A DNA stretch of 64,000 nt from CAIYRG01 sp964494505 (lineage in GTDB: Bacteria > Pseudomonadota > Alphaproteobacteria > Micropepsales > Micropepsaceae), in contig CAZBRO010000002.1 in the NCBI GenBank assembly GCA_964494505.1, forward strand, positions 124,001 through 188,000. The letters run 5' to 3'. The notes beneath the pieces were generated by a model. That model was not told the DNA's origin. It searched no databases and saw nothing but the letters and a program-made list of their open reading frames with translations. The translations under genes and the position numbers were made by a program. Shown piece after piece: positions 50,264-59,500 of this stretch (its first letter is position 1; each line of letters begins with the position of its first letter).

Positions 50264-51154
50264 TCAGAAATCGGCCTTGTCCGCCTTTGGCAGCGGCACG
50301 ACGTCATAGCTGAAATAGCCGTCATTGCTCGGCTCGCAGAGATATTCCTCCAGCGGCCGGGCGATGCGCTTCCAGCGCTGCACGCCGGTCCAGGGCATGT
50401 TGAAGGCGCCCGGATCGTCCACCGTTACGGTCGCCTGCAGGATGGTGCCGCCTTCGATCAGCTTCCACCGTTCGACGACGTGGATCTGGTCGGTGTGGGG
50501 TGTGCGGTAATTGTCGACGAAAGTCTTGTCGTTCAGCCCGATGGTATCGACCACCAGTTCGTCGCCTTCGTAATGGCCGACCGATTCACCGTACCAGCTG
50601 TGGCCGGGATTCTTGGTGTGGGGCACATCCATGTAGACGCGCCGGATTTGCGTGTTCAGCTCGTTGACGATGGTGATCTCTTTTTTCGTCTGCATGAAAT
50701 GGATCGGCTGGACGCGGGTGTAGACCGTGAAGCCGGGGACGCCCGCTGGCCAGCAGCGCTCGCGCGTGATGTAGGGGACTTTGCCTGCGCGCACGGCGTC
50801 ATTGGCCTTTTCCATCTGCGCCTTGGCCCAGGGCTTGAGAATGGGATTGCTGGTGTCGGCGATGCGATAGGTCGGCTGGCGTCCGTTCCCGTTGGGCACA
50901 TAGGGGCGGTCCTTGGGCGACATCACCGGGCCCGGTCCGCCATCGGCCGGCGGCAGGAAATCATCGCCCGTCGGCCGGTCGGGAACCCAGGAGGTCTGAG
51001 TTTCCGGCGCGAGATTGCGGATCGAGACGTCCTTCGAAAGTGCGGAAACATTGCCGTCGTCGAGGAAATTGTTCTGCGCCTGGGCAGTGGAAAGCAGGGC
51101 AGCCGTGGCACAGCAGACGCCCAGGGACAACGTAGCGCGCGAAATTCGAGACAT
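50264..51154 (-). CDS. Array family exported protein Arr1, first gene of the array
   Basis: Protein of 296 residues from ATG 51154 (GGGAGG 5-6 bases upstream). Signal peptide to STAQAQ, then a spacer of about 30 residues (NNFLDDGNVSALSKDVSI). Core: QPTYRIADTSNPILKPW, ERCWPAGVPGFTV, VPHTKNPGHSWYGESVGHYEGD (Gly-His for Lys-Pro), IGLNDKTFVDNYRTPHTDQIHVVERW, LCEPSNDGYF in place of CAENN, end PKADKADF. The operator-like repeats at 51256-51288 lie 100-135 bases upstream. Confidence 0.9.
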   Translation of the reverse strand: MSRISRATLSLGVCCATAALLSTAQAQNNFLDDGNVSALSKDVSIRNLAPETQTSWVPDRPTGDDFLPPADGGPGPVMSPKDRPYVPNGNGRQPTYRIADTSNPILKPWAKAQMEKANDAVRAGKVPYITRERCWPAGVPGFTVYTRVQPIHFMQTKKEITIVNELNTQIRRVYMDVPHTKNPGHSWYGESVGHYEGDELVVDTIGLNDKTFVDNYRTPHTDQIHVVERWKLIEGGTILQATVTVDDPGAFNMPWTGVQRWKRIARPLEEYLCEPSNDGYFSYDVVPLPKADKADF

Positions 51155-51255
51155 CAGGACCTCCCAATTTCCGATGCCTTCCACGGCCGCAGGCCGGCCT
51201 CTCCGGCGAAAGGATCGGTAAGACTTGGCTTTGAAACTAGCCTTTTTTGTCGAGC

Positions 51256-51288
51256 CAATCGATACCGTTTTGGCGATACCGATTTGGC
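51256..51288 (-). promoter_or_regulatory. Operator-like repeats upstream of the array operon
   Basis: CGATACCG occurs twice (51260-51267 and 51274-51281, 14 bases apart), flanked by CCAATCG and CGATTTGG as imperfect inverted ends. This is the only such structure in the A/T-rich stretch before Arr1, so it is a candidate binding site for a LacI- or GntR-like repressor. No regulator gene is nearby. Confidence 0.4.
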
Positions 51289-51453
51289 GAAATGAACATG
51301 AAGGCGGCCCCAGCGCCGCCCCAGGTTGGGATGTTCGCTTTCCGCGTCCGTCCCGTCAACCGCCAGAATGGGCCGCGGAGCCCGTCTTCCCGCCTGTTTT
51401 CAGACGGCTGGTAAACGCGCCGGCGTCATCTACCGCCATCCGCACCAATGAAT

Positions 51454-51484
51454 CAGCCGCCGGAGCTTTGCGATCCGGCGGCTG
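51454..51484 (-). terminator. Hairpin downstream of Arr0
   Basis: CAGCCGCCGGA (51454-51464) pairs perfectly with TCCGGCGGCTG (51474-51484). It begins 33 bases past the Arr0 stop codon and is followed by ATTCATT on the transcribed strand rather than a T-run. It probably separates Arr0 from the Arr1-17 transcript. Confidence 0.6.
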
Positions 51485-51516
51485 ATGAAGGCATAACGCA
51501 GGCTGCTTTGCGGCGC

Positions 51517-52272
51517 TTAGCGTCCGCCGGCTGCCCGCGCCTCGCGAACGCCACGCACGCCGTTGATGTCGCGATGCGGCTCGCCGCAGACATAGTCTTC
51601 AAGCCGGACATCGTTGCGCAGCGCATAGGTGAAGCGCACCTGGAAATCCTTCGTATAGTAATCGGGATCGTGAATGGTGATCACGTCCTCGAGCTGATTC
51701 GCGCCGGTTTTCCGCAACCGCTCCGTGGTCACCAGCATGTCGGTGTGGGGCGCGCCGGTCGCATCGAGAAAGGTCTTCTCGTTGAAGCCGTTGGTCTGGA
51801 TCACCAGCGTGTCGCCTTCGAAATGGCCGGTGGAGTGGCCGTTATAGAAGGGAAACGCGACCAGCTGCTCATAGGTCTGCATGGGCTTGTCCATCGCGAC
51901 CACGCGAATCTGGTGGTTCAGCTCATGCACGATGGTAACCTGGCCGGGCGGGGCCTGGATGATTTCGAACGGGTAGGGGGTCGCCATCACGCGCGGCATG
52001 CCGTCGGGCACGCAGAATTTGCGCGCGGCGTCGGTGATTTCACCGCTCTTCAGCCCGGCCTGATTCTTGGCATAGGCTTCCTTGCCCATCGCCGTAAGAG
52101 GCAGGTCGCCACCGCCGACGATCTGGAGTTTGGCGTGATATTCGGTCGCCCAATAGGTGCCCGAAATGTCAGGTGCGGCGCCTGCTCCATAGGCCGAACC
52201 TGCCGTCACCGATAAAGCAAGCACAGCCGCCAGGGCCGCACCAGCGCGAGCATGTACACGAACGTCTTCCAT
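51517..52272 (-). CDS. Divergent relative of the array family (Arr0)
   Basis: Exported protein of 251 residues from ATG 52272 (GGGAGGGG upstream), signal peptide to AYGAG. It keeps the architecture but only part of the wording: ARKFCVPDGMPRVM for the first Cys, NGHSTGHFEGDTLVIQTNGF for the core, TGAPHTDMLVTTERLRK for the TPHT strand and ITIHDPDYYTKDF for the VDDPGAF strand, with a single late Cys (DYVCGEPH). The ISGTYWATEYHAKLQ opening is unlike the array copies. It may be the older, more widespread type from which the array expanded. Confidence 0.85.
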   Translation of the reverse strand: MEDVRVHARAGAALAAVLALSVTAGSAYGAGAAPDISGTYWATEYHAKLQIVGGGDLPLTAMGKEAYAKNQAGLKSGEITDAARKFCVPDGMPRVMATPYPFEIIQAPPGQVTIVHELNHQIRVVAMDKPMQTYEQLVAFPFYNGHSTGHFEGDTLVIQTNGFNEKTFLDATGAPHTDMLVTTERLRKTGANQLEDVITIHDPDYYTKDFQVRFTYALRNDVRLEDYVCGEPHRDINGVRGVREARAAGGR

Positions 52273-53063
52273 AAAACCCCTCCCGAAGGTTGAATAAGCG
52301 ATTGTCGATGCCAATACTGTCCTAAACCGGTTCCGCCGCCAAGTCTCTTGCCCGCAGAGGTGTCACATCGTGACCCGCGGCCTTCGCAACCCCGGGCGGC
52401 GCTGCCCGATCTTCGTTCCGTTGCTCAGCCCTTTACCATTCCGGACCTTAGAAAAAAAGGGCAGGGTCGCAACGCAGCCGCAATCGGCGGGCAAGGACTA
52501 AGGCCGCATTCCGGGGCGAAATGCCGCCTCCCAGGCGGACATTCGATCTTTCGCAATGCCGCCACGGACATCCTCAATTCCGACTGGGGCGAATGATTGT
52601 TCTGATACTCACCAAGACCTGGCAGCGGCGGGGATTTGGGCTTCCTCGGAAAGTCCGGCAGCCAGGCGCAAATCGATATGCAGCCATATCCGTTCGCGAT
52701 ACCTCGTCAATCATTGTGTTATTTCTGTCGTGTTTAGTAGCAACATGGGCCCGGTCATTGTATTTTTCTTCTTCGCTGGGGCCGGTGTGTCTCCATTACA
52801 ACAAGTATAGAGAATACTGGACGCTGGGATTTGGCGGATTGACGCTCCTCCGGCTTTGACAGACCATGCCCGCGGGTTGCTGCGAGGAGCAATCCGCTGG
52901 GACTCGTCGAGCGCGCAGACGCTTTCGGGGGGAAAAGGGGCCCCAGCCCCCGCGTGACCGGTTTTGAGCCGGCATTTCGGTAGAGCGAAACAGTTGTACT
53001 CCGACGGGTTTTTCCCGGGTGGCCGGGATTCCGTCCAGTTACATCTTCTCGGGGGAAATCCAG
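52273..53063. other. Intergenic region with receptor relic and promoters
   Basis: Nearly 800 bases without an intact gene. It contains the frameshifted receptor scrap (52555-52623), then an A/T-rich part (about 52690-52840) that probably holds the promoter of the receptor at 53064. Confidence 0.55.
52555..52623 (+). pseudogene. 3' relic of a TonB-dependent receptor gene
   Basis: Codons read NAATDILNSD, then after a one-base deletion (GAC-TG-GGG) the frame continues GRMIVLILTKTW. Intact neighbours end NPAAMDILKPDNGRQISLILTKTW-stop (given here in two parts: NPAAMDILKPDNGRQ and ISLILTKTW). The stop codon is also lost, as TGG is followed by CAG. No upstream receptor sequence was recognised, so this is a short remnant of a deleted fourth copy. 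Confidence 0.75.
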
Positions 53064-56000
53064 ATGAATCCGACGACAGTCAAACTCGGTACGCTATTAG
53101 GAACTGCGTCCCTTATGACCATTGCGAGCGCGATGGCGGCGCAGGCTCAGCAAGTCGCTCAAGCACAAACGGCACAGGGCGCACCGGCCGAAGTGCCGGA
53201 GCAGGTCCTGATCACTGGTTCGCTGATTCACGGCGCGGCCGCGGTCGGCGTTCCGGTCACCAATCTCAGCCCGCAGGATTTTGCACAGACTGGCGCCCTT
53301 ACCACCGCGGACCTGTTCCGCAGCGTGCCGGCCGCCAACGTGTCTCCGGGTCCCGTCGCGGTCCAGTCCGGCGCCAATATCGAACGCGCGACCCGCGTCA
53401 ATATTCGCGGCCTGGATACGGGCAATGCCACCCGATCCCTGCTCATGGTGGACGGCGTGCGCGTTCCCGGCCAGGGCAACGGCACTTGCGAAATCGACCC
53501 GTCGATCATTCCGGCGCTCTCTCAGGAACGCATCGACGTGCTGCTCGACGGCGCGTCGGCCACCTATGGTTCGGACGCCGTCGCGGGCGTGATCAATATC
53601 GTCCTGAAACGCGGCTTCGACGGTGCGGTGTCACAACTGCGCTACAGCACTGCGCCGGGCGGTCAGAACCGATACATGGCTTCGCAATTATGGGGCCGGA
53701 CCTGGGATGGCGGCGACATCACGCTGAGCTATGAGTGGTACGATGAATCCCCGGTGCTCGGGAACGCGCATTCCAACCTGACGGTGAATTTCAGCCCCTG
53801 GGGTTTGGATAACAGGACCCCGCTCGCGTCCGCCATGCCTGGCATCATCTCGCGCGGCGGTTTTCCGGTCGGCGCCAGCAATTCCAACGCCGATGGCAGA
53901 CCCGCTGCGAATGCCGCTCTTGGCTTCGGCGCCAACGGCAACCTCGGTACGCTGTGCGGCAACTGCTTCGCGATCCCCGCGGGCAGCGGCGTCGCGTTCA
54001 ACCCGGCGCTCAACGCGGGCCTCGGTCCCCTGGCGCCTTCGAGCGCGGGCCTTCCCTATTCGACCTATTCCGGCAATGGCGGCACGAATGCCTTCGTCAA
54101 CGAGTTCAATCCCTACTCCATCGCCTGGTATTCGGCGGCGCAGCAAAGGAATGGCGGCGCCATCACCGTCGACCAACGCCTGACCAAGGACGTCACCTTC
54201 TACGGCGAAGGCTTCTACAGCAATCGCCGCGCACAATATCTGAACCCGGCGAACATCAGTCCGGACAACAACAATCTGCTCTCGGTCGCGGTTCCGACCG
54301 TCAACCCCTACTACCCGACCGGCGCCGGCGCCGGCACGCTGCGCGTCAACTACTCGATGGCGTTCGAGCATCCCTCGATGACTTCAGCCTACGAAGTCGC
54401 CGATCGTTATCTGGGCGGCTTCCACATCGCGCTGCCGGGCGATTGGAACGGCGACATCTATTATTCGGAAACCTACGATTCGAGCGCCAACAATGTTGGC
54501 GGCGTCGTCAACCCAGACGCCGTTTCCGCGGCCCTGGGCTGGACCATCCAGCCGCAGGGGGCCTCAGGCAGCGCGCCTTCGTTCGGGACCTGGACCAAGC
54601 CGGGCGCGGTTCCCTACCTGAACCTGTTCTGCGACGCGCGGGTGTTGGCGTGTAACTCGCCGGCGACGGAGGCCTACCTCACCGGCATCCGCAAATTCGA
54701 CGAGAAGTTCTGGATCAACGAAAAAGGCGCCAAGTTCGACGGCCCGCTGTTCGATCTGCCGGGCGGCCAGGTCAAGGCCGCTGTCGGCTTCACCTACACC
54801 ACCAGCAACTTCAACTTCCGCACTATAGACAGCACGTCGGCTCCGACGCTGCTGGTGCCGATCGTGAACGATACCATTGTCCGGCATGTCTGGGCGGGCT
54901 TCGCGCAGGTCAACGTTCCCCTCGTCACCGACCAGAACAAACTGCCGCTGATCGAGAAGCTGAACCTCGAAGCCTCGTGGCGTCACGACCAGTACAGCGA
55001 TTTCGGCGGCACCTCCAATCCCAAGGTGGCCATCGACTGGTCGCCGATCGATTGGTTCACCTTCAAATTCGCTTGGGGCACGAACTTCCGTGCGCCGGCG
55101 GTGGGCGAGTTGTCCATCCTCGCGAACAACGCCATTGCCGAGCAAAACGATCCGGCCGGCGTCAACTCGGCCCTGCTTGTGCCTTGCACCGTCAGCCCGG
55201 GGTCGGGCTACGGCAAGCTGGTCAATCCGGGTGCGGGCCTCATCGGCTATAATGTTGTCGGCTGCAACACGGCCACCGCCAATCCGGTTGGTATCTCCTT
55301 CAACGGCGGTGCGGGATCGCCGGTCGCTGCCGGGTGGCGTAATTTCGTCAACACCCAGGGCCAGCAGCTGAAGCCGGAATTGGCTACAAACTGGGCGGTC
55401 GGCGGCGAATTCGCGCCAACCAACTTCCTCAAGGGCCTCGACATCCAGGCCACCTGGTACAGCGTCAAGCTCAACGGCCTGTTGGCGAGTTTCGGCAATC
55501 CGAACGGGAGCACGCTCAACGACCCGTCCAGAGGCTTCTCCTATATCGTCCCGACCGACCTTGCCTACCTGCACACGGGCGCGGATCTGCAATGTCATAA
55601 CAACAACACGCCGTCCAATCTGGCCGTTGCGGCGAACCTGACGACGTCGGGCTGCCCGGAATTCGAGCAAATGATTGTCGGAATTCTCGCCAATCCTCGA
55701 AACACGGTTGCCGCGGCCGAACAAACCAAGGTTCTCTGGCTCAATGACGGCGGCACCTTCAATCAGGGCTTCCAGAAGGTTCAGGGTGTGGACTGGACCG
55801 CGAGCTACGACACCGATCTTGGCGATCTTGGCGCCTGGAACACCGGCATCACCGGGACTTACTACCTGCACTCCTATACCCAATCGCTTCCCGGCCAGCC
55901 GCTTGTCGATTCGTTCCACCAGACCATCACCATTACGTCGGTGAACATGACCGGCGTCGAGGCTCTGCCCCGGTTGCGCTACCGCGCGCGTTTGGGCTGG

Positions 56001-56390
56001 AGCAATGGACCCTGGAGCGTGACTGGGTTCATGGATTACCAGTCGCACTTCTTCCACGCGCAGGGCGCGCCCGTGATGGTCAACAATCAGTGCCAGGTGG
56101 CGGGCGGTTCGCAGCCGGGCGGATCGCTGCCATGCGCTATCACCGGGTACACCAACATCGAGCCTTCCTGGACGACCTTCGATTTGTCGTTCGGATATGA
56201 CACGGGCGATGATCCCGCCACCGAGTATCTGAAGCACATCGGAATTCAGGTGGTGGTCAACAACATCATGGATAAGCATCCGGCCTTCGAGTACCGCACC
56301 GGAACCGGCGGCGGCAACCCGGCAGCCATGGATATCCTGAAGCCCGATAATGGGCGCCAAATCTCGCTCATCTTGACCAAAACCTGGTAG
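53064..56390 (+). CDS. Large TonB-dependent receptor (paralog R1)
   Basis: Outer-membrane receptor of 1,108 residues. Signal peptide (LLGTASLMTIASAMAAQAQ), Gln/Ala-rich linker, TonB-box/plug start PEQVLITGSLIHG, plug motifs RVNIRGLDTGNATRSLLMVDGV and LDGASATYGSDAVAGVINIVL, and a long barrel ending ISLILTKTW with the terminal aromatic residue. It is unusually large and has several cysteine pairs in predicted loops (CGNC, CDARVLAC, QCHNNN...GCPEFE, QCQVAGG...LPCAI). GGGGG precedes ATG 53064. The substrate is unknown; the adjacent array and tannase suggest a large plant-type molecule. Confidence 0.92.
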   Translation: MNPTTVKLGTLLGTASLMTIASAMAAQAQQVAQAQTAQGAPAEVPEQVLITGSLIHGAAAVGVPVTNLSPQDFAQTGALTTADLFRSVPAANVSPGPVAVQSGANIERATRVNIRGLDTGNATRSLLMVDGVRVPGQGNGTCEIDPSIIPALSQERIDVLLDGASATYGSDAVAGVINIVLKRGFDGAVSQLRYSTAPGGQNRYMASQLWGRTWDGGDITLSYEWYDESPVLGNAHSNLTVNFSPWGLDNRTPLASAMPGIISRGGFPVGASNSNADGRPAANAALGFGANGNLGTLCGNCFAIPAGSGVAFNPALNAGLGPLAPSSAGLPYSTYSGNGGTNAFVNEFNPYSIAWYSAAQQRNGGAITVDQRLTKDVTFYGEGFYSNRRAQYLNPANISPDNNNLLSVAVPTVNPYYPTGAGAGTLRVNYSMAFEHPSMTSAYEVADRYLGGFHIALPGDWNGDIYYSETYDSSANNVGGVVNPDAVSAALGWTIQPQGASGSAPSFGTWTKPGAVPYLNLFCDARVLACNSPATEAYLTGIRKFDEKFWINEKGAKFDGPLFDLPGGQVKAAVGFTYTTSNFNFRTIDSTSAPTLLVPIVNDTIVRHVWAGFAQVNVPLVTDQNKLPLIEKLNLEASWRHDQYSDFGGTSNPKVAIDWSPIDWFTFKFAWGTNFRAPAVGELSILANNAIAEQNDPAGVNSALLVPCTVSPGSGYGKLVNPGAGLIGYNVVGCNTATANPVGISFNGGAGSPVAAGWRNFVNTQGQQLKPELATNWAVGGEFAPTNFLKGLDIQATWYSVKLNGLLASFGNPNGSTLNDPSRGFSYIVPTDLAYLHTGADLQCHNNNTPSNLAVAANLTTSGCPEFEQMIVGILANPRNTVAAAEQTKVLWLNDGGTFNQGFQKVQGVDWTASYDTDLGDLGAWNTGITGTYYLHSYTQSLPGQPLVDSFHQTITITSVNMTGVEALPRLRYRARLGWSNGPWSVTGFMDYQSHFFHAQGAPVMVNNQCQVAGGSQPGGSLPCAITGYTNIEPSWTTFDLSFGYDTGDDPATEYLKHIGIQVVVNNIMDKHPAFEYRTGTGGGNPAAMDILKPDNGRQISLILTKTW

Positions 56391-56409
56391 GCATCGAGCG
56401 CATTGTCAG

Positions 56410-56444
56410 GGCCGCGGCTGGGAAACCGGTCGCGGCCTTTTTCT
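56410..56444 (+). terminator. Terminator of receptor R1
   Basis: GGCCGCG pairs with CGCGGCC (56410-56416 and 56431-56437), followed by TTTTTCTT, 20 bases after the stop codon. Confidence 0.8.
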
Positions 56445-56477
56445 TGTCCACAGTGCAGTGCGCGATGTCGCTCGCGC

Positions 56478-56512
56478 AAAAAAAGACCGCGGCCGATGTC
56501 TCGGCCGCGGTC
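56478..56512 (-). terminator. Terminator of receptor R2
   Basis: On the minus strand GACCGCGGCCGA and TCGGCCGCGGTC form a perfect 12-bp stem with a 4-base loop, followed by seven T residues. Confidence 0.88.
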
Positions 56513-56528
56513 TCTCTGGTCTCTGACC

Positions 56529-59500
56529 TCACCAGGTCTTGGTCAGAATGACCGATATCTGACGCCCATAGTCCGGCTTCAGGATATCCATAGCTGCCGG
56601 ATTGCCCGCTCCGGTGCCGATCCGGTACTCGAAGGGCGAGTGCTTATCCAAGAGATCCTGCACGACCAGCTGAACGCCGATGTGCTTCAGATAATCGTTC
56701 GCGGGATCATCGCCCGTGTCATATCCAACCGACAGGTCGAACGTGTACCAGGGCGGCTCGATGTCGGTGTAACCGGTGACGAGGCACGGGAAGGTGCCGC
56801 CCGGTGAAACGCCGCCCGCCGCGGTGCATTGATTGTTGACGTTCGGCGGCGCGGTCTGCGTGTTGAAGTAATGGGCCTGGTAATCCATGAAGCCCGTGAC
56901 GCTCCATGGCCCGTCGCTCCATCCCAGGCGCGCCCGGTAGCGCATTCTGGGCAGCGTCTCCACACCGTTCATCTGCACGATGCCGCCGGAAACATTGGTA
57001 TGGAAGGCATCGGTGATGGCCGCACCCGGAACGGTCTGGGCATATTGGTGCAGGTAGTAGGTGCCGGTAATGCCGGCATTCCACGCGCCGAAATCGCCGA
57101 GGTCGATGTCGTAGCTGGCGTTCCAGTCGACACCGTTCAGTTTGAGATAGCCGACGTTGAAGGTGCCGCCGTCATTCAGCCAGAGGATCTTGGTCTGGTC
57201 GGCGACGGGGACGGTGTTTCTCGGATTGGCGAGGATGCCCACCACCATCGCCTCGAATTCCGGGCAGCCTGCGGTGGTGGCGCTTGCGGCGACCCCGAGA
57301 TTGCCCGGGGTGTTGTTGTTGTGACATTGCAGGTCGCCGGCCGCCGTATGCAGGAAGGCGAGGTCGGTCGGCACGATGTAGGAGAAGCCGACATTCGGAT
57401 CGTTGAAGGAGTTGGTCTGCGGGTTTCCGAAATTCGCCAGCACCCCGGTCAGCTTCACCTGGTACCAGGTAGCCTGGATATCCAGCCCCTTGAGGAACGT
57501 GGTCGGTGCGAACTCGCCGCCGATTGCCCAGTTCATCGCCTTTTCCGGTCCGAGGTTCTGTCCTTGCGTGTTGACGTAGTTGCGCCAGCCCGCGGCGACC
57601 GGGGACCCCGAGCCTCCGAGGAACGAGATGCCCTCGGGGGTCTCGGTCGTGCCGCACCCTGCCGTGCCGACGCCGACGAGGCTGCCGCCGGGATTGGCGA
57701 GGCGGGCGGCGCCCGATCCGGCGCCCGGCGCGCAATTGACGACAATCGGAGCGTTCACGCTGTTGAGCGGATCGTTCTGCTCGGCGATGGCGTTGTTGGC
57801 GAGAATCGACAATTCGCCCACGGCAGGTGCGCGGAAGTTGGTGCCCCAGGCGAATTTGAACGTGAACCAATCGATCGGCGACCAGTCGATGGCCACCTTC
57901 GGATTGGAGGTGCCGCCGAAGTCGCTGTACTGGTCGTGACGCCAGGAGGCTTCGATGTTCAGCTTCTCGACCAGCGGGAGTTTGTTCTGGTCGCTGACAA
58001 GCGGGATGTTGACCTGCGCAAATCCGGCCCAGACATGGCGCACGATGGTGTCGTTCACGATCGGAACCAGCAGGGTCGATGATTGCGTGCTGTCGATCGT
58101 CCGGAAGTTGAAATTGCTGGTGGTGTAGGTGAAGCCGACCGCGGCCTTGACGTTTCCGCCCGGCAGATCGAACAGCGGGCCGTCGAATTTGGCGCCCTTC
58201 TCGTCGATCCAGTATTTCTCGTCGAATTTGCGGATACCGGTAATGTAGTTCTCGGTGGATTGGGCGTTGCACTGCAGCACGCGCGCATCGCAGAAGAGGT
58301 TCAGGTAGGGAACCGCGCCCGGCTTGGTCCAGGTCCCGAAGCTTGGCGCGCTTCCCGATGGCGCAACCGGCGCGATGGTCCAGCCGAGCGCCGCCGACAC
58401 GGCGTTGACGTTCGATACGCCGTTGACCTGGTTGGCGCTGGAATCATAGGTCTCCGAATAATAGATATCCCCGTTCCAATCGCCGGGCAGCGCGATGTGG
58501 AAGCCGCCGAGATAGCGGTCGGCGACTTCGTAGGCGGACGTGACCGAGGGATGCTCGACCGCGAGCGAGTAATTGACCTTCAGCGTGCCCGAGCCGGCGC
58601 CGATCGGATAATAGGGGTTCGTGGTCGGGACCGCGACCGACAGCAGATTGGTATTGTCGGGGCTGATATTGGCAGGGTTCAGATATTGCGCGCGGCGGTT
58701 GCTGTAGAAGCCTTCGCCGTAGAAGGTGACGTCTTTGGTCAGGCGCTGGTCGACGGTCAGGGTGCCGCCGTTCCTTTGCTGGGCCGCGCCGTACCAGGCG
58801 AGCGAGTAGGGATTGAACTCGTTGGCGAAGGCGCTCGTCCCGCCGTTTCCGGAATAGGTGGCCCATGGCAGGCCCGCGCTCGAAGGCGCCAAGGGGCCGA
58901 GGCCGGCATTGAGCGCGGAGTTGAACGCGACGCCGCTGCCCGCCGGGATCGCAAAGCAGTTGCCGCACAACGTGCCCAGATTGGCGAGGTTCGACTGGAA
59001 GCCGAGCGCCGGATTGACAAAGGGTGCGCCATTGCTGGGTGACGCGATGCCGCCGACCGTGACACCGCCACGCGAGATGATGCCCGGCATGGCGGACGCG
59101 ACCGGCGTCCGGTTGTTCAGGCCCCAGGGCGTGAAGTCCACGGTCAACCGGGAATGGCTGTTTCCCAAATCGGGTGCGGTGTCATACCACTCATAGCTCA
59201 GCGTGATGTCGCCGCCGTCCCAGGTCCGGCCCCACAATTGCGAGGCCATATAGCTGTTTCCGCCGCCCTGGTTTTCGGTGTAGCGGAGCTGGGTGACCGC
59301 GCCGTCATAGCCGCGCTTCAGGACGATATTGATCACGCCCGCGACCGCATCCGAACCGTAAGTGGCCGACGCGCCGTCGAGCAGCACGTCGATGCGTTCC
59401 TGGCCTAGCGCGGGAATGATCGAGGGGTCGATTTCGCAGGTGCCGTTGCCCTGGCCCGGGACGCGCACGCCGTCGACCATCAACAGCGAACGGGTGGCGT

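Noticed and set aside
34033..51154. Plus-strand frames rich in VDDQRVA-like wording opposite every array gene
   Set aside because: They recur because the array genes are paralogous; export signals, ribosome-binding sites and overlaps all support the minus strand.
34033..51154. Array read as a phage, toxin-immunity or CRISPR-like cassette
   Set aside because: No integrase, transposase, toxin domain or short regular repeat was seen; the units are full exported-protein genes.
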